From: Legionella anisa
GTDB taxonomy: Bacteria > Pseudomonadota > Gammaproteobacteria > Legionellales > Legionellaceae
Assembly (NCBI RefSeq): GCF_001467525.1
Contig: NZ_LNXS01000053.1
Coordinates: 48,393-112,392, forward strand
Direction: 5' to 3'
DNA: 64,000 nucleotides
Both the position numbers and the translations under genes were made by a program. Position 1 is the stretch's first letter, and each line of letters opens with the position of its first letter. Positions 26,586 to 36,595 of this stretch are shown here, one piece after another. The notes under the pieces were generated by a model, which did no database searches, had not been told where the DNA came from, and saw only the letters and a list, made by a program, of their open reading frames with translations.

Positions 26586-28111
26586 ATAATCCTTCGGACT
26601 CTTTATCCGCCTCACAACGCTGGATAATTACCGTAGCCATCATGGCAGCTACCCTGATGCAAGTATTGGACACGACCATAGTTAATGTCGCACTGCCTCA
26701 TATGCAGGGTTCATTAGGCGCAAGCCCCGATGAAATAACCTGGACCTTAACCAGTTATTTAGTAGCTTCTGCCATTTTCATGCCTTTAACCGGTTATTTT
26801 ACAGATAGGTTTGGCCGAAAAGCCTACCTTCTTTTATCAATTATAGGGTTTACCCTTACCTCCGCTTTGTGTGGTGCAGCAACCTCTATCGTACAAATGG
26901 TGGTATTTAGATTGCTTCAAGGCATTTTTGGTGCTGGGTTGGTTCCTTTATCCCAAGCCATTTTGACTGACATTTTTCCAGATAATGAACGCGGTAAAGC
27001 CATGGCCATTTGGGGTATGGGCGTCATGGTAGGCCCTATCTTAGGTCCGTCGCTGGGTGGGTATCTTACTGACATTGCCAGTTGGCGATGGACATTTTAT
27101 GTCAATATTCCATTTGGGATTGCGGCAACACTGATGGTATTCCATTTTGTTCCGGATACTCTTAAAAAGGAACGCAAGATGGATTGGATTGGCATGATAC
27201 TCATTGCGTTGGCAGTAGGCTCCATTCAATATGTTCTTGATCGCGGCAATCAAATGGATTGGTTTGCCGCCTTGGATATTCGCACTGCCACATTTTTAGG
27301 TCTCATCAGTTTATGTGGATTCATAGCGTACAGCATCAAAAACAAATCCAATGCCCTCTTTGACCTTTCTATTTTTCAAGATCGTAATTTTGTTCTTTCC
27401 AGTCTATTACTGGCCATCTTGGGATTGGGTATGTATGGAACAATGGTTATCCAACCCCAAATGCTACAAGGTTTACTGAATTATCCCGTTTTAATCGCAG
27501 GATTAATCATGGCGCCCCGCGGGATTGCCAGTATGTTCAGCATGATGATTGTTGGTAAATTAATTAATCAAGTTCAACCTCGCTGGTTAATTTCGATAGG
27601 AGTGTTACTCAGTGCTTCCGGGATTTATATCACGACTCATTACTCCCAAGAGGTTAGTCTAGCCTGGCTCATTTGGCCATTAATACTCCAAGGATTTGGA
27701 TTGGGCTTGATTTTCGTTCCATTATCCTCTGTAGCATTTTCAACCTTACCGGTTTCTTCTCGTGCCGAAGCGGCTGGACTGTACAGCCTATTACGTACCA
27801 TAGGCTCTTCTGTAGGGATTTCCATTACTATCACCTTCTTAAGTCGCCACACTCAAATGGCCTGGAATCAAATCGCAGGCTCAATTCAACCCTACAATCC
27901 AGCATTAATGGAATACCTACGCCCCTGGCATCTTAAAGCCACGGATCCACAAGCCGCTGCCTTATTATTGAATGAGCTAGGTAAACAATCGCTAATGCTC
28001 TCTTATATCAATACATTCGCGTTTATCATGTGGAGTTTTCTGATTATGTTACCTTTTGTATTATTGTTGAAACAAAATAATTCGCCAGCTACCTCTATTG
28101 TCAGCGAGTGA
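26582..28111 (+). CDS. emrB: EmrB-like MFS multidrug exporter (DHA2, 14 helices)
   Basis: The 509-residue protein is a DHA2-type drug/proton antiporter with about 14 helices. VLDTTIVNVALPHMQGSLGA is the helix 1 signature, FTDRFGRKAYLL is motif A, and MVGPILGPSLGGYLTD is antiporter motif C. It extrudes toxic compounds using the proton gradient, with the EmrA-type and NodT-type partners encoded upstream forming a three-part pump. The start overlaps the emrA stop by four bases. The C-terminal loop and final helix are intact. Confidence 0.95.
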   Translation: MNNPSDSLSASQRWIITVAIMAATLMQVLDTTIVNVALPHMQGSLGASPDEITWTLTSYLVASAIFMPLTGYFTDRFGRKAYLLLSIIGFTLTSALCGAATSIVQMVVFRLLQGIFGAGLVPLSQAILTDIFPDNERGKAMAIWGMGVMVGPILGPSLGGYLTDIASWRWTFYVNIPFGIAATLMVFHFVPDTLKKERKMDWIGMILIALAVGSIQYVLDRGNQMDWFAALDIRTATFLGLISLCGFIAYSIKNKSNALFDLSIFQDRNFVLSSLLLAILGLGMYGTMVIQPQMLQGLLNYPVLIAGLIMAPRGIASMFSMMIVGKLINQVQPRWLISIGVLLSASGIYITTHYSQEVSLAWLIWPLILQGFGLGLIFVPLSSVAFSTLPVSSRAEAAGLYSLLRTIGSSVGISITITFLSRHTQMAWNQIAGSIQPYNPALMEYLRPWHLKATDPQAAALLLNELGKQSLMLSYINTFAFIMWSFLIMLPFVLLLKQNNSPATSIVSE

Positions 28112-28193
28112 GGCGGCTCATTTCTCTTTCGTTGATTGTGAGCAAACAAAATGGCTTTGAAAAGCGGAATTGGATACATATTTTTATAGTCCA

Positions 28194-29360
28194 TTACCTA
28201 TGGTTCTCTAATAAAAGAGTAATGGTCATTGTTTGGTTATGTAATTCACAATTGCCAACGGTCAATGGTGACAATTCACCATAAGAGTAAAAGCCAATTT
28301 GAGTTGATCCCTTGGGCATTGATTGCAATGTAGTTTCTGTTTCTTCCTCAGTGCGCTCACCTAATAGTAGTCTTCTGCCAACACAACTAATATCAATTGC
28401 CAAAACGGGCTCTTCTTTTAAGTCCCTATTTTCAAAAAGAAGATTATTAGCGCTTTCACTTGCATCATTCGCACTTTCAATGAGTCTATCAAAATTGGCA
28501 CGCATTAATCGAGCATGGTATCCTTGAGGTACGTCTCCAGCAAAAACTAAGGATTGGCTGTTTTCATCAATACCCAAAATAGTGCGTACAATATACTGAG
28601 AATCTGGATCAAAATAATTACGGATAGCAAGTGGGTAAAGCAAACCAGAAGCCGGTAATTCAGAAGCCCTCTCACCAAGATAAGCTTTATAGAGTTTTAA
28701 TGCCGGTTGATGGTCTAATTCATAAAGAATATTTCCTTTAGAGTGGGTAATGAATCTTTCTGGACCAAAAATATCCCAACCGCCTTGCGACCCATATCCT
28801 ATGTGGATTTGCTCGCCATAAAACCCTATGGCTGCAATGCAGTGGTCAACGATTTGTCCTTCATAGATAAGCCAGGTATTTTTAAAATCAGCACCGTCAC
28901 CAGCAAGTCCTCCAGTAATAATGACTTCTTTAGCTGAGTGTTTGTTTAAGCCCTTGATTAATTCGGAACCATTAACATGTAAGCCGTCAGACAAAATAAA
29001 AATACCCTTGGGTTTCTGATGTTGATGCAATAATTTTGCCAATTGGGCACCGGCCTCGTAAGAATCTTCAGTTCTTTTTACTTCAGCCTTTGCGAGCTGT
29101 AGTTTTGTGGATTCAAATTGAACCACAGCAACGGAAATACTGTTATCAAAAATATTAGGCCCCAAAATTTCCCCTGCGGTGGAACAACCTATGATTTTTG
29201 ATTTTTTATAAGCTTGGGCTAATTGTTCAATTGGTTTTGCATTATTTCTAAAGTTTGGACTGGCAAAAACTAAAACGAATGTACTTTCGGAGTCCAGTTC
29301 AGGAAATTTCTGAATGCTCCATCCCAGATTTTGGATGTATTGAAAAGATTGAATTTTCAT
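28194..29360 (-). CDS. FIST-domain sensory protein
   Basis: The 388-residue soluble protein has the FIST N and C domains: FVLVFASPNF, KIIGCSTAGEILG and ITGGLAGDGADFKNTWLI in the N-terminal half, then ELDHQPALKLYKAYLGE, GIDENSQSLVFAGDVPQG and FYSYGELSP in the C-terminal half. FIST proteins are thought to bind small ligands such as amino acids and are found linked to chemotaxis and cyclic di-GMP signalling. No output domain is fused here. It might signal to one of the diguanylate cyclases in the window. It lies tail to tail with emrB. Confidence 0.92.
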   Translation of the reverse strand: MKIQSFQYIQNLGWSIQKFPELDSESTFVLVFASPNFRNNAKPIEQLAQAYKKSKIIGCSTAGEILGPNIFDNSISVAVVQFESTKLQLAKAEVKRTEDSYEAGAQLAKLLHQHQKPKGIFILSDGLHVNGSELIKGLNKHSAKEVIITGGLAGDGADFKNTWLIYEGQIVDHCIAAIGFYGEQIHIGYGSQGGWDIFGPERFITHSKGNILYELDHQPALKLYKAYLGERASELPASGLLYPLAIRNYFDPDSQYIVRTILGIDENSQSLVFAGDVPQGYHARLMRANFDRLIESANDASESANNLLFENRDLKEEPVLAIDISCVGRRLLLGERTEEETETTLQSMPKGSTQIGFYSYGELSPLTVGNCELHNQTMTITLLLENHR

Positions 29361-29623
29361 TATACTAATGTCATTTCAATTTAACTTTCGAATAATCAAT
29401 TATAGCCCATTTTAAAATATATTAATAAAATGAGATATTCAAAATTAGATATTCGAAAGACCCTTCGGTAACATTCACTTATGAGGCAATAGGCGAACCC
29501 CACTTGCAGGAATTGCGGGTTGCTGATTTGCTTAAGATGTAATCCAAACCATCTATTTTTCCCAAAATTAATTCTTCTGTTAGATTAAAATAATAAGTCT
29601 GTACTTGATACCCACGTAGTTAA

Positions 29624-30070
29624 GAAAAACCAATCGACACACACAATGCAAATGATAAAAAAACTTTCTATGACATCCAAATACCTGAATTTTTAAATTT
29701 AAAGTTTACGGCATATTGGTACAATGATACTTATTTAAAACAACACTTAAGAGAATACAATTCCAAAGGCGAACCAGTTATGTTTTTTAAAAGAAACAAT
29801 GACACCGACTTGAAGGGAGTCATGATAGAAAATGCCTTTATAAAAGGAAATGAAAATTATTATCTTTTTCTTGGATTTGAAATCGATACTAAACTTACAA
29901 AAAAAGACACACCTTCAATTGTATTTCCAGGAGGATTTGAACATACCACAATTAGCTTAGACCACAAACAAGATACATCTTTCTTGACGCTAACATACTC
30001 TACAAATGAAAACTATTATAATTTAATTAACGAAATAGGCACCGTAGACATTCAATATCCTCTTTTTTAA
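29624..30070 (+). pseudogene. Hypothetical protein without an N-terminal start (probable gene remnant)
   Basis: The frame opens after TAA at 29621-29623 and codes for about 148 residues ending QYPLF. The only in-frame ATG is at 29780, yet the 52 codons before it read like protein (TFYDIQIPEFLNLKFTAYWY). The full gene therefore seems to have lost its start, or its first exon-like part was deleted. The part after the ATG includes VMFFKRNNDTDLKG and FLGFEIDTKL. The family is unknown. If the ATG is used, a 96-residue product would be made. Confidence 0.45.
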
Positions 30071-30300
30071 AGCAAATTATGTATAAAAAATGACGTAGTT
30101 TCATAGATTTGACCACGTCACCTATGATTTATTACCGCCATCTACAAATTAACCCAATCTGCGCCAATGAATTGAAACATGCTTTACTAAAGTCCGTTGA
30201 ATGCGCTGTAAAGGATATTTAATCTTTAATATACTCTGAATTCAGTTCATCTTCGTATATAATTCACGCCCTGTTATGACTCGGGTATATAACGATCACT

Positions 30301-30585
30301 ATGGACAGAATATTAACTATTTCTTTACTCATTTTTATTCACATTTCCACGGCATGTGCAGAATTAACCAAAAAATACATTAGTCATAATGTAGAAGATT
30401 TTAATAGCACAATAACTGCGACAATGAATCGAACAAACTTTGATGAATGTAAAAGTCTTGGAAGAGAGTTTGTTGCAGATTTTAATAAAGCACACAAAAC
30501 ATTTCTCGATGGTCAATACATCAAAGCAACTATTAATGTATTAAATATTGTAGAAAAGCAAATGAGTCATATGGATTTTCTTTAA
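30301..30585 (+). CDS. Small secreted hypothetical protein, 94 aa
   Basis: The product has a signal peptide (MDRILTISLLIFIHISTACA, cleavage likely after residue 20) and a mature helical part of about 74 residues with a single cysteine (FDECKSLGREFVADF). No ribosome site is evident, but TATATA at about 30286 could be a promoter element close to the ATG. It lies tail to tail with the P-type ATPase gene, two bases apart. I do not recognise the family; a periplasmic binding or stress role is only a guess. Confidence 0.6.
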   Translation: MDRILTISLLIFIHISTACAELTKKYISHNVEDFNSTITATMNRTNFDECKSLGREFVADFNKAHKTFLDGQYIKATINVLNIVEKQMSHMDFL

Positions 30586-30587
30586 GT

Positions 30588-33308
30588 CTAACTCTTGCGA
30601 ACAGCAATCAGCTTTAACCGCAGTTGCTTTTCAATTTCAAGCACAGCAAAAAACAGTGCGCCGGTTAGAACGACGAGTACGCCATCCCCAAAGGGGATAC
30701 TTTCAGTAACAAATATGGTTTGTAAAGGAGCGAAATAGGTGATTGCAAACTGTGCCACAGTAATCACAATGACCGCCATCCAAACCACTTTGGTCCCTTG
30801 TACTGCGTTCCATGTGAGTGATGTTCCATAAATATTGCGAATATAAAACAAATGAAAAATCTCAAGAACAACCAGTGTGTTTAATGCGATTGTGCGTGCC
30901 AACTCAAGCGAGTAACCGCGATCGAGCGCATAAAAATAGAGTCCAAAGACGCCACAAATAAAGAGAATAGAAACCAGAAGCATATGCCATACCAAGCTGC
31001 CGGTCAGTAAAGGCTCGTTTCGAGGGCGTGGTGGTCTTTGCATGGTCCCTTCTTCGGTCGGCTCAAAGGCCAGGGCAATGCCAAGAGTCACTGCGGTAAT
31101 CAGGTTGATCCATAAAATTTGAATCGGCGTTACCGGCAAGCTTAGACCTAACAGCAGAGCCAGGATAATCGTCATTGACTCACCCGCATTGGTGGGTAAA
31201 GTCCAGCTAATCACTTTTTTAAGATTATCATAAACAGTACGGCCTTCACGTACAGCGGCTACAATGGAAGCAAAATTATCATCCACCAGTACAAATTCAG
31301 CCGCCTCTTTGGCGACTTCACTGCCTTTTCTCCCCATAGCAATTCCTGCATCTGCTCGTTTTAACGCAGGCGCATCATTGACCCCATCGCCGGTCATGGC
31401 CACAGTCATTCCATGTGATTGCAATGCCATCACCAGCCTTAGTTTATGTTCAGGACTTGTTCGGGCAAAAATATCGGTTAGCAATACAGCATTTCTGAGT
31501 ACGGCGTCATCCATGTTATCCAAATCAATGTCTGTTAATACCTTATCCAAATTTTTAAGTCCTATTTGCCGGCCAATAGCAACCGCTGTACTGGCATGAT
31601 CGCCTGTGATCATTTTTACTTGAATGCCCGCTGTATGGCATTCTGCCACTGCTGCAATGGCTTCAGGTCTGGGCGGATCAATCAGTCCAACCATCCCAAG
31701 TAACGTGAGATTCCCTTCAACATCAGCGAACTCCAAAACGATATGTTCTGGCTTTATTTTTCTGACAGCAAAAGCGAGGATGCGCTGTCCACTTGCTGCA
31801 ATCATTTCCATCTGCTCTTTCCAGTAAGACTCATTTAATGGCTCTGTTCCACCCCAGTCTGTTTGTTGAACTTGACACATACCCAAAATCTGCTCAGGAG
31901 CTCCCTTCACCATGACCATCGCATGATTGAAATGGTCGTGGTGAAGAGTTGCCATGAAGCGATGCTTGGCATCAAAAGGAATGATATCGGTACGCCTCCA
32001 GGATTCGTTTTCCTCTTTAAGGACAAGTCCCGTCTTACCTGCAAAGGTTAACAAAGCGCCCTCCATAGGGTCCCCATCCACAGACCAACATCCTTCATGT
32101 TCACGAAGCATGGCGTCATTGCAAAGAATTGCTGCATGGGCCAGTTTTTTCAGTACAGGGTGCTCGTTATGATCAATGATTTGTTCATTCAACATCAGGG
32201 CACCGACCGGCTCGTAACCGGTGCTGTCGAGAGTAAATAGGTGGCTGCTGGTTATAACCGAAGACACGGTCATCTCATTTAGAGTGAGGGTACCTGTTTT
32301 ATCCGTACAGATAACCGATACCGCGCCTAAGGTTTCAATGGCAGGTAGTCGACGTACAATGGTATGTCGTCGCGCCATAGCCTGCACACCAATAGCTAAG
32401 GTAATTGAAAGAACGGCAGGAAGACCTTCCGGGATAGCCGCAACCGATAAACCAACCACGACCATAAACAATTCAACAAACGGGTGATGTTGAACAAAAT
32501 ACCCATACGCAAGAAGGAGTGCCGCAATCAATAAAATGAACAAAGTCAGCCATTTTGCAAACAGCCCCATTTGTAGGACTAAGGGTGTGGTTAAAGACTC
32601 TACTTTTGACAATAGCCCACTAATATGTCCAATTTGAGTGGATGAGCCTGTGGCCACCACAATGCCTTTGCCCTGACCATTGGTTACCAGGGTCCCACTA
32701 AATGCCATACAAGTCCTGTCACCTAATACGGCATTTCTTGGGACTGAATGAATGTGTTTTTCAACCGGAATGGATTCACCAGTTAAGATGGCCTCCTGGA
32801 TGGTGAGTCCATGAGATTTTATTAAGCGTACATCGGCAGGAACTTTATCTCCTGCTTCCAGCAAAACAATATCGCCTGGCACAAGCTCCTCACCAGCAAT
32901 ACGCCGTCGTTCGCCATCCCGTAATACGGTAGCCGTAGGGGACAGCATTTTCCGAATCGCGTCCAGTGCTTTTTCTGCTTTTCCTTCCTGGATAAAACCG
33001 ATTAGGGCATTGATGATGACGACTGCTAAAATAACGCCAGTATCTATCCAATGTTGCAAGAGTAAAGTCACCAGAGCAGCCCCTAGTAACACATAGATGA
33101 GGATGTTATGAAACTGGAGCAAGAAGCGAAAATAAACATTTTTTCTTTGAGGTTCCGGTAAACAATTGAGGTCATAACGTTTTAATCTGTTTTTCGATTC
33201 GTCCTCGCTTAAACCGAATTCTGATGTAGTATTTAATGTCGCGAGAATTGCTTCTGCTGACTGCTCATGCCAGCAGAGCTCTGGGATGTTGTTTTTTGAT
33301 TCCACCAT
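30588..33308 (-). CDS. Cation-transporting P-type ATPase (P2, calcium-pump-like)
   Basis: This is a full P2-type ATPase of about 906 residues: an N-terminal cation ATPase domain (WHEQSAEAILATLNTTSEFG), the actuator motif ILTGESIPVEK, AAIPEGLPAVLSITLAIGVQ in helix 4, the phosphorylation site VICTDKTGTLTLNEMT, nucleotide-binding MVKGAPEQIL, the hinge TGDGVNDAPAL, and LPTNAGESMTIILAL with IQILWINLITAVTLGIA in helices 5-6. The PEGLP motif fits calcium, sodium or manganese pumps; the exact ion is uncertain. I chose the ATG at 33308, with AGAGGA upstream. It is the last gene of the block that includes UspA, PhbB and NhaA. Confidence 0.93.
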   Translation of the reverse strand: MVESKNNIPELCWHEQSAEAILATLNTTSEFGLSEDESKNRLKRYDLNCLPEPQRKNVYFRFLLQFHNILIYVLLGAALVTLLLQHWIDTGVILAVVIINALIGFIQEGKAEKALDAIRKMLSPTATVLRDGERRRIAGEELVPGDIVLLEAGDKVPADVRLIKSHGLTIQEAILTGESIPVEKHIHSVPRNAVLGDRTCMAFSGTLVTNGQGKGIVVATGSSTQIGHISGLLSKVESLTTPLVLQMGLFAKWLTLFILLIAALLLAYGYFVQHHPFVELFMVVVGLSVAAIPEGLPAVLSITLAIGVQAMARRHTIVRRLPAIETLGAVSVICTDKTGTLTLNEMTVSSVITSSHLFTLDSTGYEPVGALMLNEQIIDHNEHPVLKKLAHAAILCNDAMLREHEGCWSVDGDPMEGALLTFAGKTGLVLKEENESWRRTDIIPFDAKHRFMATLHHDHFNHAMVMVKGAPEQILGMCQVQQTDWGGTEPLNESYWKEQMEMIAASGQRILAFAVRKIKPEHIVLEFADVEGNLTLLGMVGLIDPPRPEAIAAVAECHTAGIQVKMITGDHASTAVAIGRQIGLKNLDKVLTDIDLDNMDDAVLRNAVLLTDIFARTSPEHKLRLVMALQSHGMTVAMTGDGVNDAPALKRADAGIAMGRKGSEVAKEAAEFVLVDDNFASIVAAVREGRTVYDNLKKVISWTLPTNAGESMTIILALLLGLSLPVTPIQILWINLITAVTLGIALAFEPTEEGTMQRPPRPRNEPLLTGSLVWHMLLVSILFICGVFGLYFYALDRGYSLELARTIALNTLVVLEIFHLFYIRNIYGTSLTWNAVQGTKVVWMAVIVITVAQFAITYFAPLQTIFVTESIPFGDGVLVVLTGALFFAVLEIEKQLRLKLIAVRKS

Positions 33309-33325
33309 GGTCCTCTTTTCCCTGA

Positions 33326-34264
33326 TTAATAGGCTTTTACTGGGGATACAAAACCTTGTGGTTTTAATGCCAGTAACGAGCAATCAATGTCTTGCAAGAT
33401 GTTTTCCGCAGTATTGCCAATCATAAATCCAGATATCCCGGTGCGTGCGACGGTGCCCATCACCAAAATATCGATTCTTTTATGGGTTATGATGGCGGGG
33501 ATAACCTCTTCTGGTTGTCCTTTCAGATGGTCAATTTGGTATGCTCCAGAAATTTGAGACCGTTTAATGAGCTCTTGCAAGAGCAATCCATGAACATGTT
33601 TTTCTTCAGCGACTATTCTATCTAATTCTTCTTTAGATATTTTTAACCACACACTATCCCGTAAGTAACTTTCCAGCGCAAATTCCCAACAGGAAATAAT
33701 ACTTAATTTACCCTGATAACGGACGTTTAATGAATGAGCAACTTCTAATAAGCGAAGCGAAAGGTCCAGGGCTTCTGCTTCTTCATCTTTGGGATCAATA
33801 GCCACTGCAATGCGAATATCCTGTTGCGTGTGCTTAAGCGGACGATAAAGAAACAAGGCACAGGGGCATTTGCGCAATAGTTCCATGTCCAGTGCTTTAA
33901 AGCCTTTCATACCTTCTCGTGTTTCCGCTTCTTTGATGAGAAGATCATGTGAATTTTTAAGGACATGGCGAATGATTCGGATGTCAGGTGTTGTGCCACA
34001 ATCCACTTCAATATCGATGGGAATTTTCTTTTTAGATACCCCAAGCCCTGATTTGGCCAATTGAATGGCTTTGTTCATTTTGTCAATCAATGATGCTTCA
34101 TAAGAAGTTTTGTACTCACTAAGCGTATCAGGAAAAGGAGGGCAGGTAATTAAAATATGAAGCTGTGCCTCGTTTTTAGAAGCTAATTTTAACGCCAGCT
34201 GTAAGGCTTCTGTTTCGTTCTTAATTCCATGGCTAACGAATAAAATGTTATGAAATCGGTGCAT
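33326..34264 (-). CDS. Tandem universal stress protein (two Usp domains)
   Basis: The 312-residue protein has two Usp folds. Domain 1 is at about 1-150 (HNILFVSHGIKNETEALQLA), and domain 2 at about 150-305 (DIRIAVAIDPKDEEAEALDL). The second ends with VMGTVARTGISGFMIGNTAE, the ATP-binding glycine pattern. UspE-like tandem proteins help survival under energy and envelope stress. It starts upstream of the P-type ATPase with a 17-base gap, implying one transcript. Its pairing with an ion pump and NhaA suggests a stress-survival operon. Confidence 0.92.
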   Translation of the reverse strand: MHRFHNILFVSHGIKNETEALQLALKLASKNEAQLHILITCPPFPDTLSEYKTSYEASLIDKMNKAIQLAKSGLGVSKKKIPIDIEVDCGTTPDIRIIRHVLKNSHDLLIKEAETREGMKGFKALDMELLRKCPCALFLYRPLKHTQQDIRIAVAIDPKDEEAEALDLSLRLLEVAHSLNVRYQGKLSIISCWEFALESYLRDSVWLKISKEELDRIVAEEKHVHGLLLQELIKRSQISGAYQIDHLKGQPEEVIPAIITHKRIDILVMGTVARTGISGFMIGNTAENILQDIDCSLLALKPQGFVSPVKAY

Positions 34265-34336
34265 TACTTATTCCTCCTTGAAAGGGCTGGAGCAATGTTT
34301 CAAAATCGTATTTGAACCGCAATTGCTCCTTGCTTT

Positions 34337-35077
34337 TTACATGTATTGGCCGCCATTGACATCCAGATTAGCTCCAGTGATAAAACTCGATGCAGGGGAT
34401 GCCAAAAAAGCAACGGCCTCTGCAACATCTTGCGGAAGTCCCAAGCGCCCTACCGGTATGACTGAAATTATAGTATTTAAAACGTCTTCTCGCATTTTGC
34501 GAATCATGGGCGTTTCAATATAGCCTGGCGAAATAGTATTCACCGTAATGCCTTTGCTGGCTACTTCAAGCGCCAGGCTTTTGGTAAAGCCAAACAATGC
34601 GGCCTTGGTTGCTGCGTAATTGCATTGCCCAAACTGACCCTTACGTCCATTAATTGAGGAAATAGAGATAATACGTCCATACCCTTTCTCAAGCATGGCA
34701 GGTAGTGTATTTCGCGTCATGTTAAATACACTGGTGAGGTTCGCATTCACTACACTTTTCCATTGCTCTGGCGACATCTTTTTTAAACTGGAATCCTGAG
34801 TCACACCTGCATTGTTAACCAATACGTCAATACGACCGTAGCGTTCCATAACCAGTGATACCAGCTGTTCACAATCATTAAACCGCGCAATATCCGCATA
34901 CAGTATATCAATTTCAAATCCTGCTTGTTGTTGCTCTTTTTGCCATTGAATTGCTTCTTCATGATTGCCGTTTTTGAAGTAGCAGGCAATCACAGAATAG
35001 TCTGTTGCTAATCGTTGACAAATAGCGCTACCAATACCTCCTGTACCACCAGTAACAATTGCTATCTTTTTCTCCAT
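34337..35077 (-). CDS. phbB: Acetoacetyl-CoA reductase (PhbB/FabG-like SDR)
   Basis: The 246-residue protein is a classical short-chain dehydrogenase: the NADP-binding GGTGGIGSA near the N-terminus, DVLVNNAGVTQD, the catalytic serine in ISISSINGRKGQFGQ, and YAATKAAL with the tyrosine and lysine of the active site. GQFGQCNYAATKAALFGFTK is characteristic of PhbB, which reduces acetoacetyl-CoA to 3-hydroxybutyryl-CoA for polyhydroxybutyrate storage. AAGGAGA precedes the ATG. No PHB synthase or thiolase lies nearby, so it must work with chromosomal partners or draw on fatty acid synthesis. Confidence 0.92.
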   Translation of the reverse strand: MEKKIAIVTGGTGGIGSAICQRLATDYSVIACYFKNGNHEEAIQWQKEQQQAGFEIDILYADIARFNDCEQLVSLVMERYGRIDVLVNNAGVTQDSSLKKMSPEQWKSVVNANLTSVFNMTRNTLPAMLEKGYGRIISISSINGRKGQFGQCNYAATKAALFGFTKSLALEVASKGITVNTISPGYIETPMIRKMREDVLNTIISVIPVGRLGLPQDVAEAVAFLASPASSFITGANLDVNGGQYM

Positions 35078-35126
35078 GATTATTCTCCTTAATTAAATTG
35101 GTTTGTCCCTATAGAAAAATACTTTG

Positions 35127-36281
35127 TTATCGTTTGATTGAGGCCATTTTTAACATTAAAAATCCAGTGAGTCCTGATATAAACGAACCAAGCACTACGC
35201 CCATTTTAACCATGGGCATTAAGCTTGAATCATTGTTTTGGTAAGCCAAAGAACCAATAAACAAACTCATGGTAAAGCCAACGCCGCAAATAAGTGCAAT
35301 GCCATAAACTTGAGCAAGATTCACCTTATCTGTCTTAAGAAGTTTTTTGAACTTAACAAAATAGCCCAAAGATAAGAAAATACCCAATTGTTTTCCAAGA
35401 AACAATCCTAGCCCAACGCCTAAAACCACTGGGTGGGTAAATATTGAGAAATCAAGCCCTATAAAAGTGATCCCTGCATTAGCAAAGGCAAACAAGGGAA
35501 GAATGAAAAAGACAACCCAATGATGCAAACCGTCTTCTAGGCGCGTCAGCATCGATTCCTTGCCTACATCAGGGATGGTCATGGCAATCACAATCCCGGC
35601 AAGGGTTGCATGAACGCCAGATTTTAATACGGCGATCCACAGAGCTACCCCAAAAAGCATGAATACTGAAATGCGGCGACATTTAAAATAATTTAAGCCA
35701 ATCAAAATCAGGGTAAACAATAATGCCAGTGAAAAAGAAAAAAGCGATAACTTTGCAGTATAAAACAGCGCAATAATAACAATGGCTGCCATATCATCAA
35801 AAATGGCGATGGCAGTGAGTAAAATTTTGAGTGAAAAAGGTACACGTGAGCCTAAAAGAGAGACGATTCCTAGAGTAAATGCAATATCGGTAGCGGTAGG
35901 GATTGCCCATCCTTTTAGATAGACTGGATTATGAGCATTAAAGAAAGCAAAGATTAAAGCGGGAAAGAGCAAGCCACTTAATGCCGTAAGGGCTGGAGCC
36001 AGTAGATTGGTTTTATTACTCAAAATTCCCCGATTGATTTCCCGTTTAATTTCAAGGCCAATCAATAAGAAATATACAGCCATTAATCCATCATTGATCC
36101 ATAGAATTAGCGGTTTTTTTATGGAAAGATTCCCAACAGAAACACTGCCATTAATATGCAAAAAATGCTCATAACCAATACGATAAGGGGAATTGGCAAC
36201 GATTATCGCAAGCACTGCAGCAATAAATAATAGGATACCACCAAGAGTTTCCAGGTTATAAAAGGAATCCGATTTATTCAT
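35127..36281 (-). CDS. nhaA: NhaA sodium/proton antiporter
   Basis: The protein has about twelve membrane helices with NhaA hallmarks: LGGILLFIAAVLAIIVANSP, IGLEIKREINRG, IPTATDIAFTLGIVSLLGSR, IAIFDDMAAIVIIALFY with the paired aspartates of the ion site, LPLFAFANAG and GFTMSLFIG. It exchanges sodium for protons and helps at alkaline pH or high salt. I chose the ATG at 36281 (MNKSDSFYNLE), which matches the usual NhaA N-terminal length; a TTG ten codons upstream is possible. It is the first gene of the leftward block with phbB, the Usp gene and the P-type ATPase. Confidence 0.95.
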   Translation of the reverse strand: MNKSDSFYNLETLGGILLFIAAVLAIIVANSPYRIGYEHFLHINGSVSVGNLSIKKPLILWINDGLMAVYFLLIGLEIKREINRGILSNKTNLLAPALTALSGLLFPALIFAFFNAHNPVYLKGWAIPTATDIAFTLGIVSLLGSRVPFSLKILLTAIAIFDDMAAIVIIALFYTAKLSLFSFSLALLFTLILIGLNYFKCRRISVFMLFGVALWIAVLKSGVHATLAGIVIAMTIPDVGKESMLTRLEDGLHHWVVFFILPLFAFANAGITFIGLDFSIFTHPVVLGVGLGLFLGKQLGIFLSLGYFVKFKKLLKTDKVNLAQVYGIALICGVGFTMSLFIGSLAYQNNDSSLMPMVKMGVVLGSFISGLTGFLMLKMASIKR

Positions 36282-36526
36282 CAATTGATTGTATAAGTGA
36301 CTAAAAACCAAGTGTACTTGGTGTTGTCGTTCGATACAATTCTGCAGAACATTTTCTTTAATCAGGATTCTGGTGATGCATGGTCATTCATATCCTCCGG
36401 AATTTTCATGATTTTTTATAAATAGAGTTCTGTGTTTTTCATAGCAACCAATCGATTGCCTCCTGTCCAAATAAAAAAATTTTATATTGGTGTTGCGTAT
36501 TTATTTGTCAATGCTATGCTCATAAG

Positions 36527-36544
36527 GTAAATCATACGATTTAC
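36527..36544. repeat. Short palindrome between nhaA and a methyltransferase gene
   Basis: GTAAATC at 36527-36533 and GATTTAC at 36538-36544 form a perfect 7-base-pair dyad with a 4-base loop, followed by GTTTTTTG. It lies in the divergent promoter region between nhaA and the methyltransferase. It could be an operator, or a weak terminator for transcription entering from the left. Confidence 0.35.
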
Positions 36545-36595
36545 GTTTTTTGATGGGCAACAACACCGTGAGTGAACATAAAATATTGGGTCAAT

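Noticed and set aside
31264..32487. Long plus-strand frames opposite the P-type ATPase gene
   Set aside because: They are the antisense of conserved ATPase motifs and have no protein-like motifs or ribosome sites.
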